From Podaxis mareebaensis (taxonomy: Eukaryota > Basidiomycota > Agaricomycetes > Agaricales > Agaricaceae), in NCBI GenBank assembly GCA_018524725.1, contig JAEUWP010000256.1, positions 1 to 41,886 of the forward strand: 41,886 nt of DNA, in the 5' to 3' direction. The position numbers were made by a program, and so were the translations under genes. The notes under the pieces were generated by a model, which saw only the letters and a list, made by a program, of their open reading frames with translations, was not told where the DNA came from and did not search any database. Below are positions 10,809 through 22,103 of this stretch, one piece after another (the stretch's first letter is position 1; each line of letters starts with the position of its first letter).

Positions 10809-11025
10809 CGTAAATTGAAGGCAATATAAAGATGTTGAGTGGTGATTGGAGTTCAGCAGTGTCTTGTCCAGCAAGGCAGAGCCGTGTCTATACTATAAGG
10901 GTATTGTTAGAGAACGAACGGTCAATGAGAAGAGACTCACAAGGTCGTAACGGTCGTAAAAGTCGTAACAGAGAATTGGATGACACACGATGTGGTGGTG
11001 TGAATGCAAAAGGAGACACAACGCC

Positions 11026-11034
11026 CTATATATG
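11026..11034 (-). promoter_or_regulatory. Probable TATA box of P2
   Basis: The minus strand reads CATATATAG about 220 bp upstream of the P2 ATG, similar in placement to the P1 element. Confidence 0.4.
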
Positions 11035-11634
11035 CGCCTTTGCGAGTTGCCATAGGGAGCTAGAGAGCCCGTAGCGTGCGTTGTTGACTGAGGCAGTACA
11101 GCTCCGCCGGCTTCCTGCAACAGAGGTTTCCTTGGTTGCTCAGGCGCTGAAGCAGAAAGACCAATAAACGCGCATAATTTCAATTCGAGCTTGTGACTCC
11201 CTGTGCACGGACGTTGGTTTGGATTGGCAAGACATGCCTCATACGTATTGAAGGTCGTCACAACCAGGCTCGGCGATGCGTTGTTAACCCGGGCGTTGTC
11301 AACGTTTCATGTCGATTAAGCGTGCTGTGCTAGCATCGGGTGAAAACATTTCGACTGTGGTCGTCAAAGGACATCCGGGAGTTGCTTGGATTTGAAGATT
11401 TTCTTAAGGGATGGTAGGATCGGGGAATTCATGGGTTTAGTCATCCACGGAGCCTGGGAGCACTGAGGGCGAAAACACGAGGCTTCGAGTTTCTAGAGCA
11501 ACTGTAAAATGAACAAACAATCAGATATGTTTTCTTCAGTGTCGTAGAGTCTCGCCTACCTATGACAGTTATGTTGCGAGCAAGTCGTAAGAGGGAGAGC
11601 AGAAGGACAGGAGCAGCAAGTCCTACGTGCGAGC

Positions 11635-11703
11635 ATGTTTCCTTTCCAAGCGACTAATTACTCGTGCCATTCCATGCAACCAGCAGTCGGATTTGGCCAG
11701 TAA
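11635..11703 (+). other. Possible upstream ORF of the DUF726 gene
   Basis: ATG at 11635 opens 22 codons ending in TAA at 11701-11703, only four bases before the main ATG at 11708 and in a different frame. If the transcript starts upstream of 11635, this uORF would be read first. The transcript start is not known. Confidence 0.3.
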
Positions 11704-11707
11704 CTCA

Positions 11708-14700
11708 ATGCCCGTCACAATCGCCCCTCCCCCTTCATCCGACATATTTGATGACGACGACGATGGCTGGCAAGACATGCCGGTCATTCGCGAGGACAAC
11801 CTCGCAACCGACCTCGACGAAGAGGACCGCAAGAAATACCACTACCAACCCCCCTCGAACAGCACCAAATCCAAAACCACCGTCAATGCAACGGGAAACC
11901 TTATAGATTTCGACGATAGAGGTAATGAATGGCGCTCGAAGCTTGATCAGAACGAGAGCGAGTATACGAGGTTGAGGATGCAGGAGGAGGATGATAATGA
12001 TGAGGTGCATCTGCGGACGAGGTACCTGTTCGACGAAGACAAAGCCATGACTCCGCTCAGTCAGATGCAGGCTACGAAGAAGTTACTGACGGAGGCGCAG
12101 AGGATTGCGTATGTTGGGCTTTGTGCGTTGACTGCCAAGGAGATGGCACAGGGGTTGAGGTTGTACCAGCGTAAGGAGCTCAAAGCGGCTGTCAACAGTA
12201 TGGAGCTGTGGGCTCTCAAGATTATGGGACGCCTTTACTATCACATGGAGCTTGAGACACCAGGTATAGTGCTGCTTTTCTAACAAAAACGAGCTCTTCT
12301 TACAATGTTATGGAGGACAGAACAGAAGATGATAGAGAATTTGGCAGAGCATGGGGTACAGGCCATGGACCTTGTGCCATCGCTTATGACAACCCATACC
12401 GTCGCGAATCCGGAATACGATCCAGAAGAGGCCCGCAGACGAAGCGAATTGGCAGCCTCTGGAGAGCCAGATCACCCCGACCTTGATGACGATGATGACA
12501 TCTCCGTCCAAACCCTCGTCGAGCCCCAGTCCATGGACAAGCCCAAACACAAATCGTCACAGAGTAACCCTCAGGTCCCGCCCACACCTACGTCATCAAC
12601 GACATTCGAGGCCGCAAATACAACTTCCAATCCTACTCAGACGACAACGAAAGTCCTCGGGGATACGACAACTCACATGCCCGGTGTAACTACATCATTA
12701 TCGTCAGCGGATGAAAATGTTACCCTGGATATTCGGTGGACTGTCCTTTGTGACTTATTCCTCATCTTGATTGCTGATAGTGTCTATGATGCACGATCAC
12801 GCGTTCTTCTGGAAAATGTTGCGCAGAAGCTTGGCCTCGGTTGGCTTGATGTCGTCAAATTTGAAAGCCGAGTAACGGAAGCGTTGGAGATCCAGGAAGA
12901 TATTGAGAAACTGGAACAACAGGAAATTGTGGAAGGCGTGCAAAAGGCAGGAAAGCGAAGGCGATACATGATGATGGGCTTGGCTACTCTAGGTACGCGT
13001 TTCCCAACTCCACGGGCCAAGAAAGGTCATATTCAATCTATATCCTAGGGGGTGGCCTCGTTATTGGCTTGTCTGCTGGCCTCCTAGCACCGGTCATCGG
13101 TGTGGGTCTCGCAGGAGCCTTCTCAGCAATCGGTATCACGGGTACCAGTGCATTCCTAGGAGGAACAGCAGGCGCGGCAGCAATTACTACAGGCGGGGTC
13201 CTTACAGGTTCTACTATCGCCGCACGGGGCATGGCCAAACGCACGCGAGAAGTGCGGACATTCGATATTCTTCCCCTGCACAATAACAAGCGTGTCAACT
13301 GTATTCTTACCGTCCCTGGGTTCGTATTATTATCTATTTACACGGGTGCATTAGCTTATGATTCGTGATATTTTCGTCGTGGCCAGGTTTATGAATGGAA
13401 TAAATGATGACGTCCGTCTTCCCTTTAGTGTGCTGGACCCCATTGTGGGAGATGTGTTCAGTGTCCTCTGGGAACCGGAAATGATTCGGGAGACCGGTAG
13501 CGCTTTGAAAATCATGACAGCAGAGGTGTTATCGCAAGTAGGACTGACACTTCTTCAAGCCACGGCTATGACAACATTGATGACCGCCCTCCAATGGCCA
13601 ATCAGTGAGTTGTTTTTGATCTATCTCCATCAATACAAATATACCCTTAAACTAATGTCAAATTCGTCAAAAAAGTCCTAACTAAGCTCGGATACCTAAT
13701 CGACAATCCCTGGAGCAACGCTCTTGACCGTGCCAAAGCCGCCGGTCGGGTCCTCGCAGACGTGCTTATCCAACGGCACCTCGGGGTGCGCCCAATAACC
13801 CTCATCGGCTTCTCCCTCGGGGCCCGCGTCATCTTCTACGCCCTTCTTGAACTGTCGAGACAGAAAGCATACGGCATTATACAAGATGTGTTCCTCCTCG
13901 GCGCAACGCTCACTGCGTCCCAGAGTACGTGGTGTGAGACCCGCGCGGCCGTGTCGGGGAGATACGTGAATGCGTTTGCGAAGAATGATTGGGTGTTGAA
14001 TTATTTGTTCAGGGCGACGAGTGGAGGCGTTGGGACTGTTGCTGGGTTGAGGCCGGTGCAGAATGTGCCTGGGTTGGAGAATGTGGATGTGACGGATAAG
14101 ATTTCGGGGCATATGAGTTATAGGACCTTCATGCCGTTGATTTTGGATCAGCTTGGGTTCCCCGTATCGGCTGATTATTTCGATGAGCCTGAGGTAAGCG
14201 ATGGTCTCTTTGGTTTCTTTTGGGTAGTGTTGACTTGGTTGTTGATAGGAACCTGATTTTACGGAGGAGAGGATTGTGGTTAGGGAGGAGGAAAAGCAGA
14301 AAAAGAAGGGGTGGTTTGGCAGGAGGAAGAGTTCGACGCCGACGCCGCAACACGTTTCGCGACCACCCACGGCATCATCTTTCTCGAAACCCAAGCCCAC
14401 CTCCACAACTGCCTCTGCCACTACTACCACAGTTGCCGGCGGTGCTGCCGGTGCTGCTACTGGTACTGCAGGAAACGACGACGACCTTCCACCTCGTATG
14501 GAATCGCCCGTGGGCGACACCAAACCACGCACATCATCTGATATCACCACTTCCGGCTCCGCAACACCGCGTACACCTACAACACCAAGCAAGAAGAGTA
14601 CAGAAGAAGATGCGGCTGTCGCGCATATACCCAAACACGCTGGATTCGATCTCGAGGCTATGCGAAAAGTGATTGGGCAGGCTCAGGAGAACCCTTCGGA

Positions 14701-15325
14701 ACTTAATATCCCTTCTACCATGCATAATACCAGGAGTGGGAACTTATCCCCGCCTCTGCCTGTGCCTCCGAGATCACCGGTGCAGACGCCCATGATGGAA
14801 GCGAAGCGGAGTGTTTCTGCGCCTTTCCTTGGGGGAACGGCAGAGGTGTCGGAGGACGAGAGGAAGGAGTTGGCGAAGGAGTTTGCAAGGTCGTTTTCGT
14901 TACGGGATGAACCAGATAGTTCGGTGCCGGTGGAGAGGCGGCAGGAGCGTACTACACCATCGGCACCTGCGTATGGGTTCCAGGAACATTCGAGTTCAAA
15001 AGTCCCAACATTGACGTTTGGGAGTGAGTTTGATACGCCTGTGTGGGGATCTTCACCTCCCTCGACGAGGGAAACTGCGACGCATAATCCGTTTGCGATG
15101 TCGAGTCAGTCGCTGTCGCTTAATGACTATAGTTATGGTGGGTTTGGAAGTAGCAGGTTTGGGGTGGGTGCGGATACGGGACTGTCGTTTGGCGCTGCTG
15201 ATGGGACGATTACGAGTGCGAATATGAATGGAAGTGGTGGTGCATTTGCAGGTAGTGATCCGTGGGCTGTCCCCGAATCAGGGAAGAAGTCTTCGGCTGG
15301 GTTTGGGTCGAATCCGTGGTCTTAA
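11708..15325 (+). CDS. DUF726 / TMCO4-like membrane alpha/beta-hydrolase family protein
   Basis: Six exons: 11708-12263, 12321-12992, 13049-13319, 13387-13604, 13676-14193, 14249-15325; introns 55-71 nt; 1103 aa. An acidic N-terminus is followed by a helical region (residues about 60-400). A Gly/Ala-rich double membrane segment (LVIGLSAGLLAPVIGVGLAG, then FLGGTAGAAAITTGG) lies at about 410-470. A hydrolase core follows with the GxSxG motif GFSLGAR, Ser at about 619. This is the signature of the DUF726 family (animal TMCO4, yeast Mil1/YFL034W, the latter tied to AP-1 vesicle traffic). From about residue 750 a long Ser/Thr/Pro-rich tail is added, probably disordered and variable. The start is the first in-frame ATG (MPVTIAPPPSS). 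All splice junctions keep the frame. Lipase activity is only inferred from the motif. Confidence 0.92.
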
Positions 15326-15639
15326 GACTGGGTTTGGGGTTGGTGTGGGTTCTGGGATGTGGAGGTGTAAGATAGGCTAGTTAGTTGATCATCTTCGTTC
15401 GTTACTCTATGACCTTAGACTAATCGTTCATTCGGACTCTCACAATCCTTCCCTACTTTCATTCATTTTTAGGATATGATTTACAAACACATCGGATTTT
15501 CGAGGATAGTTTGTTATTCCCGATGGATGATAATGCTCCTAGTGATACTACATCTTCGAATTCGTCAGCATGAATTTCGATCGGGGAAAGTGACGCCACA
15601 CGTACAGATGCCCAGAATGATACACAGCCGGCCATCATA
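15326..15639. other. Convergent 3' intergenic region
   Basis: Lies between the stops of the plus-strand DUF726 gene and the minus-strand SRP14 gene, so it should hold both 3' UTRs. No gene is seen. Confidence 0.5.
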
Positions 15640-16306
15640 TCATGCTGCTGCCTCCGTCTTCCGCCTAGCCTCCTCCCGTTCTTTGAATTTCTTCTGCGAC
15701 TCCTGTTGTTTAGCAGCTGCCTTAAGCTGCCTCTGGCGTTTTCGGCGCCCAGCACCACGTTTAGGACCGTTGATGACCACAGGCTCCGTCATGCGCTTCT
15801 TGCGCTTGGCAGCTTGTTCAGAGCGGGTCTTTTCTCTCTTCTTGTCTCGCTTGCGGAGGGTTGAGAACGAAGATTTGAGAAGGGAGCCATAGGCGGCGTA
15901 GAATTTGGAAAGCTGGTCTGGATCAACCTGGTTATGCGTCGGTCAGAGTGAGGGAGAGATGGATATGGACACGGTTTTACGCACGCGAGTGGAAAAGTTG
16001 ATGTTTTTGCCATTCGTTGCGCGGATGAGACACTGATATTCACGGTTGTCCGAGCCGGATTCTTCCTGTTTCATGGTGGCGTCTTCGCCATCGTGGGTGA
16101 CTATGAGATAAAAGTCAATTAAACCAGTATCGCAAGATGAGGGGGTTCTGATAACGCACGTCGTTTATGTGTGAGCCATATGGATCCGTGGTCCTTTGTA
16201 GACTCAAATAACGCGGTCAGCTGTGTCAGGAACTGATTGTGGTTGTGAGTAGATGCAATTGTTCATAATTTAAAAAGCGTACAGAGTTGTTGTCGACCAG
16301 CTGCAT
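15640..16306 (-). CDS. SRP14: Signal recognition particle subunit SRP14
   Basis: Four exons: 16306-16283, 16232-16160, 16100-15985, 15927-15640; introns 50, 59 and 57 nt; 166 aa. The first exon encodes only MQLVDNNS. It continues FLTQLTALFESTKDHGSIWL, the SRP14 N-terminal helix and first strand, then CLIRATNGKNINFSTR and VDPDQLSKFYAAYGSLLKSS, which match the family's conserved C-terminal half. A Lys/Arg-rich tail of about 65 residues (KKREKTRSEQAAKRKKR and further) follows, as in other fungal SRP14 proteins. SRP14 binds the Alu domain of SRP RNA (with SRP9, or as a homodimer in yeast) and slows translation during targeting to the ER. It is divergently transcribed from the MET1-like gene with only 211 bp between the two ATGs. 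Confidence 0.93.
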
Positions 16307-16357
16307 TTGAGTCGCAAAGCTTGCAATCGTGGGCTGTCATTGGAGAGAACGTGCGCG

Positions 16358-16364
16358 TCACGTG
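16358..16364 (+). promoter_or_regulatory. TCACGTG E-box in the SRP14/MET1-like divergent promoter
   Basis: TCACGTG lies 153 bp upstream of the MET1-like ATG and 51 bp upstream of the SRP14 ATG. In yeasts this heptamer is the Cbf1 (centromere-binding factor 1) site that controls sulfur-assimilation genes. Its position beside a siroheme-synthesis gene is suggestive, but a 7-bp match can occur by chance; another CACGTGA occurs at 37516. Confidence 0.45.
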
Positions 16365-16517
16365 CGTGGCACTTATCTATAAGCGCGCTGGCATTGGGGA
16401 TTGCTCACGAGCACGACAAATTAACAAAAGGACGCCCATCTTCTGCTTATCTCCTCTGCTTATCTTATGTAGTTCTCACCAGAAAATGCACAATTTTCAT
16501 TCTCTGACTCCAATTCT

Positions 16518-18438
16518 ATGCAGGAACTCACTGCGTCTTCGCTGACTTTCCCCGCACCGACGAGGGGCGCCTCGTTGCTCCTAGCCTTTCGTGCTCAGCA
16601 GCAGACTATTCTTATCATTGGCTCTGGCTTGCTTGCTGCCTCGAGAGCTTTCGCGGCGCTCGAAGCTGACTTTTCCGTTATTATCCTTGCCAAAGGTGGA
16701 CTCGCTGGCGCATGTGCAGAAATACGTTGGCGTGCAGAAAGGGAGCAGTACAAGGTCGTGGATTGGAACACACTTCCATGTCCGTCAACTTCAGCCGACC
16801 AACAGGATGCCGAAAAACTCAATTCATTCCTCTCAACCTCAACCGACACAATCTCGCTTGCATGCATCACGGACACCGTCATCGACTCACACAGACGTAC
16901 CCGTGCCTCTGCAGAACGCCTCTACCGCGTCCTCAAATCCCACAACATTCCCGTTAATACCACCGACATCCCCGATCTCTGCGATTTTATCTTCACCTCC
17001 ACACACCGTTTTGAGGACCCGCTCACAGGCGAACGGTCGCCTCTACAAGTGGGCGTAACAACCAACGGGCAGGGCTGCCGACTGGCCGGTCGTGTTCGTC
17101 GTGAGATCGTATCCAAGTTGCCGAAAGACGTTGGTGCAGCGGCTACCAAATTGGGGAAAATGCGTCAATTGGCCAAGGATTCAGCCGAGACATTGGCTGA
17201 CGACCCAGAGTCGACAGAGGTGGACATTGCCTCTGACGAGGTCAACGAGGACAGTGGCCTTTCGACTCCTAACCGTCCTGTTCCTATACGTGGTGCTTCC
17301 GAAACGGCCCTGGAGAGCGTTCGAAGACGCATGAAGTGGGTTGCACAAGTCAGTGAATATTGGCCTATTTCCAAGCTAGCGGGTATGTCGGAGAAAGAGA
17401 TGAATGAAGTTCTTGTCGGCGAAAACATGGCATCTGCCGAACTTTCGCAGGAGAATTTGGACGTGTCAAATTCCCGACATGCCCTAGAGGTCCCAAAGCG
17501 TGGAAGGATTCTCTTGGTTGGTTCTGGACCTGGACATCCATCATTGTTGACCATTGCCACCCACACCGCACTTACCAAGCTCGCCGACCTCGTTCTTTCC
17601 GACAAGCTCGTACCAGATGCCGTCCTCGCTTTGATCCCAAAGAATGTCCAAGTTCGCATTGCAAGGAAGTTCCCAGGAAACGCTGATGGCGCTCAACAAG
17701 AGATGATGGAAGCCGCTGTAGAAGCAGCCAGGAAGGGCTTGACCGTCGTCCGAGTGAGTAAAACCTCCACCTCATCATTTCCCAATCTTTTTCTGATCGC
17801 ATATATCCATGTTACAGCTAAAACAAGGCGATCCAGTAGTATATGGCCGCGCGGGCGAAGAAGTTCTCTATTTCCGTAGCCACGGGTTTGAACCCCTCGT
17901 CATCCCCGGCGTGAGCTCCGCCTTGGCAGCACCCACCTTTGCAGGAATCCCTGTCACCCAACGTGGCGTCGTAGAATCTTTCATCGTCTGTACCGGCGTC
18001 GGACGTAAAGGCAGGGAAGTCCAACTACCGGGGTACGAACGTAGCCGCACTCTCGTCGTTCTCATGGGTGTCGCACGACTCGCTCAGGTCGTACAGGCAC
18101 TAACAGATGAGAAGGAGGTGGCGTCGAAGCGAGAAGGTGCTGCGTATCCTCGGAACACCCCCATTGCTATTATTGAGCGTGCTTCGATGCCTGATCAGAG
18201 AGTTCTGACGTCAACGTTGGAGAATGTCGTGGAGGCTTTGGATAGCTGTGGGGAACAACGGCCGCCCGGGATGATGATTATCGGTTGGTCGGTTTTGGCG
18301 CTCTGGGGGAAAGGTGATGTAGAGGTCTTGGAAGACGGGCAGGTGCAGAGGGATGTGGAGAGAGTGAAGAGGTGGTTGGACGATCAAGGGTGGAGGGTTC
18401 AGGAAGGTTTGAGTAGTGGTTGGGAGGATTTCCAGTAA
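16518..18438 (+). CDS. MET1: Uroporphyrinogen-III C-methyltransferase / siroheme synthase (MET1-like)
   Basis: Two exons, 16518-17753 and 17818-18438, with a 64-nt intron (GTGAGT..CAG), give 618 aa. The N-terminal part (residues about 28-230) resembles the NAD-binding siroheme synthase domain, with ILIIGSGLLAASRAFAALEA as the glycine-rich loop. From residue 327 comes the tetrapyrrole methyltransferase: RILLVGSGPGHPSLLTI, DLVLSDKLV, then across the splice VVRLKQGDPVVYGRAGEE, PGVSSALAAPTFAGIPVTQR and ILLVG-type strands. It transfers two methyl groups from SAM to uroporphyrinogen III to give precorrin-2, the precursor of siroheme, cofactor of sulfite and nitrite reductases. Whether the N-terminal domain is an active dehydrogenase is uncertain, since the yeast homologue Met1 relies on a separate Met8. 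Confidence 0.93.
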
Positions 18439-18571
18439 TTATGCGATCTCATGCTGATCCGGAATGTGAGCTTTTTCTCTTGCATTATCATAGTGAAAAT
18501 ACACTTTGCTAATACGACCATTAGATGACTTCTATCTCATATATGTCCCATAAATACCAACTTCCGGTGTT

Positions 18572-19272
18572 CTAATGTCTTTGCAACCAATCGGCATGCT
18601 CTTTCTGATTCCTTCTCACCTCCGCATAAACCGCTTCCCAATCCTTACACTCGTAAACCCCGTGCAAATTAATCGGATTCTTATTCGACGCGAACTGGAA
18701 CGACTCCAACTCTAGATCCCCACGACACATGACCATCTGTCTCAAATAATTCAAACAATGTCTCGCGAGCGCCGTCGGTTTACTCGTATCACCGGGGTCG
18801 CGTATGGTCTCGTTTCGAATGATGTCAAGACATCGAAGTTGATGGAGCATAGAAATAGAGTAGGGTTGACGGTACGGACCAAGATAGATTAAACCATCGT
18901 TGGGGACGAGAGAAGACCACTCCGCAGCACCGTCTAGCGTGTCAAGGCGGTAGTGCTTGGGATTGTCGAATGCCATTAGGACGTCCCCGCGCTCTATTTG
19001 CCATGATTCCGGGTAGTCGTATCCGAGGTAACCTGGAATGGTTAACGGGATGTGAGGAAACGGTGACGAAAGAGAGGGGTAGGGGGGAAGTGACAAGACG
19101 GGCTGGACATACTGTAATCCGACGAGCGTTTGATGTCGTGCAGGCGTCTCTTAATCCAAATATTTCCACCAATTTTCACCAGGAGGCTCATCCCGAATAA
19201 GAGCAGGATAAGAAGGGTGAGAAAATTCCGTGTTTTCTTCTCTTGCCCTGATGACGAGGACTTCCACCACAT
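18572..19272 (-). CDS. UstYa-like (DUF3328) protein with altered motif
   Basis: Two exons, 19272-19113 and 19032-18572, with an 80-nt intron, give 206 aa. A single membrane anchor lies at residues about 17-33 (FLTLLILLLFGMSLLVK). After SYLGYDYPESWQ come the two family motifs: HQLRC at 117-121 and HCLNYLRQ at 145-152. UstYa-family proteins act in fungal secondary metabolism, notably oxidative cyclisation of ribosomal peptides such as ustiloxin, and normally carry two HxxHC motifs. Here the first has Arg in place of the second His, and the second lacks its leading His, so two of four histidines are missing. The protein may be inactive or have a different role. The frame and splice sites are intact. 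Confidence 0.85.
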
Positions 19273-20203
19273 ATCGAATAGGAAATTCCGTCGATCAATG
19301 AAATAAGATCAAAAGAAAGAAGCGAGAAGTGGGAATTGATTCAGAATTGGAGATGGGGAGGGGAAACAGAAGACGCAACGAGAAGATGGTGTGCTCTTTT
19401 TTAATGTATCGCCTCGTCAACAGCAGGAATAGGATGACTTCTATTGACCCCCGGCGCTGACTCGAGTGCTTCAGACGCCCACACAGCCAGTCGTTCCGTG
19501 TCTATTTTTGACTTAACCCGGTGTGCCATGCAACGGGATGATTATCATCAACAATCAAACATCGAACACCATACCCATGTCGAAGAAGGCCATGATAATC
19601 GGGGAAAGAACTCTACTGTTGGGCAGTTGATAGCTGACATACACAGCGCGCAGAGCGCATGTCCCTGGCAGCACATGGGATCCATCGCCCAAAAGCAGCG
19701 TCCAAGAGTAGCCATGCTGCCTGTTCAAGTATGTGCCTCGTTTCTTTTGATCTTATTCTTCGTAGATTTGCTGGCGTTGTGAGTTGTTTACCTTTCATTC
19801 CGGCTTATAGCTTCCCCACCTTGACAAGGGCGTTTACAGGAGTTTCCATATATACGAGTACTACGGGTGTCCTTGTGGTTGACGGACTGATTCATCTTCA
19901 GCCCATTCCCGCAACACTTGACGACTTGACGTTGGGGCCAATTTTGACTCCCCTTCCTGTCTCTCTCCCTCCGTTCCGCCGAGTTCCCAAGTGCTACTAT
20001 CCTTGTCCTAGGTTTAACTTGGGTGCTGTGCGAGACGCTTCCGCGTCTCACTTGACACAGCTTTCCAGTACTGTTGCGGTCTCACCTCCGCTTTCCCCTC
20101 CTCCCCTCCCTGCGCAGCCGCCCCATCTGATACCGTCTAGCCCTTCTCAAGTCCTTGCGAAGTCGGTGGCTTTGAAAGCATACGGATTAGGAACAAGACA
20201 GAG
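19273..20203. other. Divergent intergenic region
   Basis: Separates the minus-strand UstYa-like gene from the plus-strand 7-TM gene. An open frame on the plus strand at 19659-20252 overlaps the start of the 7-TM gene in another frame; it is Pro/Ser/Leu-rich and shows no family motif, so I do not call it a gene. Confidence 0.4.
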
Positions 20204-21612
20204 ATGGCGTCACCTGTGTTTGAGCATGCGTATTATATTGGGAATTATATGAGTGGGATATTGTATGGTATGTCGTCTTTCTTGCTGTGACGTCCGTCGC
20301 AGCCTGGCACTTGGGGCATTACTGATGGTATCTTTTGTGATTCATTTCCTCGGTATCATTTCCCCTATCTGCTTCTATCACCTTGCCTGGCATGACAATC
20401 TGAATTTGAACAATGATGATGGGTTGTAGGAATGGAGCTAGTGATGTATTTCTCAACAATGAAGCACCTATCCAGATCAAGCCTCCTCCGTTCAAGAAGA
20501 CGATTTTTCGCGTTGTATAGTACCGCCCTCCTCCTTTTGCTAACAATCGATATTTCATGTAATGCTGTGTGGGGGGAAGAGATGTGGATAAAAGGTCGGA
20601 ATCACGTAGGCGGGGTACCTGGGTGGTTTGCGAAAGAGGTGTCGGCGTGGTATCAAACCCTTGGCTCTACTTCAGTCGTTGCAATGATATTTATGGGAGA
20701 TGCATTGTTGGTGAGTTTGCCCATTGATCCTTTTACAAGCCCGAGATTGACGAATGAGGTCATGAAACCAGTTACATCGATTGTTCGTGATCTGGAATGG
20801 TAATTGGTGGATCATGGCGTTCCCTGTCCTTGCATACCTTGCCGGTTTTGGTGTGTTACTTGCCATCTATCACTACGTTCTCAAATGCTGACGTAGACCT
20901 ACCACACAGCTCTGGCCATCATCGAACTTGTGATCGCAGGCAAACCAGACGGCAACTTCTTCGGTGGACACGCCAAGAACTTTGGTACTCCATACTACGC
21001 CATCACAATCGGGCTCAATATCATCGTCACCATCTTGATTTCTGTCCGTCTCCTCCGGCTCTCAAGAGCGATCAGCAAAGTGTTAGGACGAGACAGCTCG
21101 CAGATGTACACAAATGTCGTTGCGATTCTGGTCGAATCAGCGGCGTCGTATAGTCTTGTGGGAATCGCATTTTTAATTCCGTACGCTATGGGAAGTGATA
21201 CTGCAATTGGGATTGGCCAGGTCTGGGCAAAACTTGCGGTGAGTCTTTGGTCCCGGGTTATATGAACGCGCATTGGAATGTTTATTTGGCATGACGCTTA
21301 CTTCTGCTTTTGGTCTTTATATAGTGCTTATGCCCACAACTCATCGTTCTCCGAGTTGTTAGCGGTAAAGCGTGGCAGCGGGACATGATTACACAAGCGG
21401 ACAGTACGGTAGTGTTTCAGCATGGACGGGACCCAGGAAACTCTTCGACTCTAGACCACCCGAAACGGATGGAGACAAAGTTTGCAGTCGGATCGGCGGA
21501 CGACAGTTGTATGAGTCCACAGGAGAGTTCCGGAAGCACATTTGCGGGGTCACCGACAGAAAAATGGCAGAAGTGGCATGCTAATGGTAGCAGTGCCAAG
21601 TTGAGTGTATGA
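20204..21612 (+). CDS. Seven-transmembrane fungal protein of unknown function
   Basis: Five exons: 20204-20267, 20430-20710, 20772-20850, 20910-21238, 21325-21612; introns 162, 61, 59 and 86 nt; 346 aa. Seven hydrophobic spans can be read in order: IGNYMSGILYGMELVMYFST; FALYSTALLLLLTIDIS; SVVAMIFMGDALLLHRLFVI; WWIMAFPVLAYLAGFALAII; AITIGLNIIVTILISVRLL; VVAILVESAASYSLVGIAFL; and a final span ending LCPQLIVLRVVSG. A Ser/Thr-rich cytoplasmic tail follows. This is the layout of the 7-TM hypothetical proteins that are expanded in Agaricomycetes; receptor-like function is only a guess. The RLFVIWN segment after span 3 is typical of that group. The first intron is long for this window and could hide a small exon, though the junction (ILYG/MELV) reads naturally. 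Confidence 0.85.
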
Positions 21613-22103
21613 TGGATAAAAGTCAAAAGCTATGATGCAAATACATCCTGTTTTTTCTTCCATTCTTGGTTTTCGAGCTTATTATGACACTTCAATACAT
21701 GGCGGCTTAGGAAATTCTGTATATAGACAATACATTTAATATACCTGTGTTCATGAACACGGCCGAGTGAACGATTGAAGGCACAACGCGCATCATATTT
21801 AGATCAGGATCATGCTAAATCAATACTGATCCACCTTAAGTCTTCACCAGTTCAACCATATTCGTATACGAGGACACTGTCGTCTGAGATGGAGGCTTAG
21901 CTGCCTGGGGCATGATATGCACATAAAACAAGTCTGGACGATATATGGTTATGGGCCTAAATTAAGCATGAAGGATCCTCGTGAGCTGTGTCAAATAGGA
22001 GCAGCACCGAGGGGTCCAGCCGTATTCCAGAGTAGCAGCAGCCTTTTAAAGTAGCCAAGTAGCGCGGTGTAGGTCTCAGCACGCCTCTAACTCCAACGAA
22101 AAC
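21613..22103. other. Intergenic region
   Basis: Contains the 3' flank of the 7-TM gene and the upstream region of the small secreted protein gene. A minus-strand open frame at 21957-22277 is antisense to the latter and not supported. Confidence 0.4.

Larger units (their letters stand above)
10809..11707. other. Divergent intergenic region between P2 and the DUF726 gene
   Basis: Shared upstream region of 899 bp. It contains a TATA-like element for P2 and a possible uORF for the DUF726 gene, both listed separately. No gene is supported here. Confidence 0.5.

Noticed and set aside
19659..20252. 198-codon open frame on the plus strand
   Set aside because: No ATG-proximal signal, Pro/Ser/Leu-rich composition, and its end overlaps the first exon of the 7-TM gene in a different frame.
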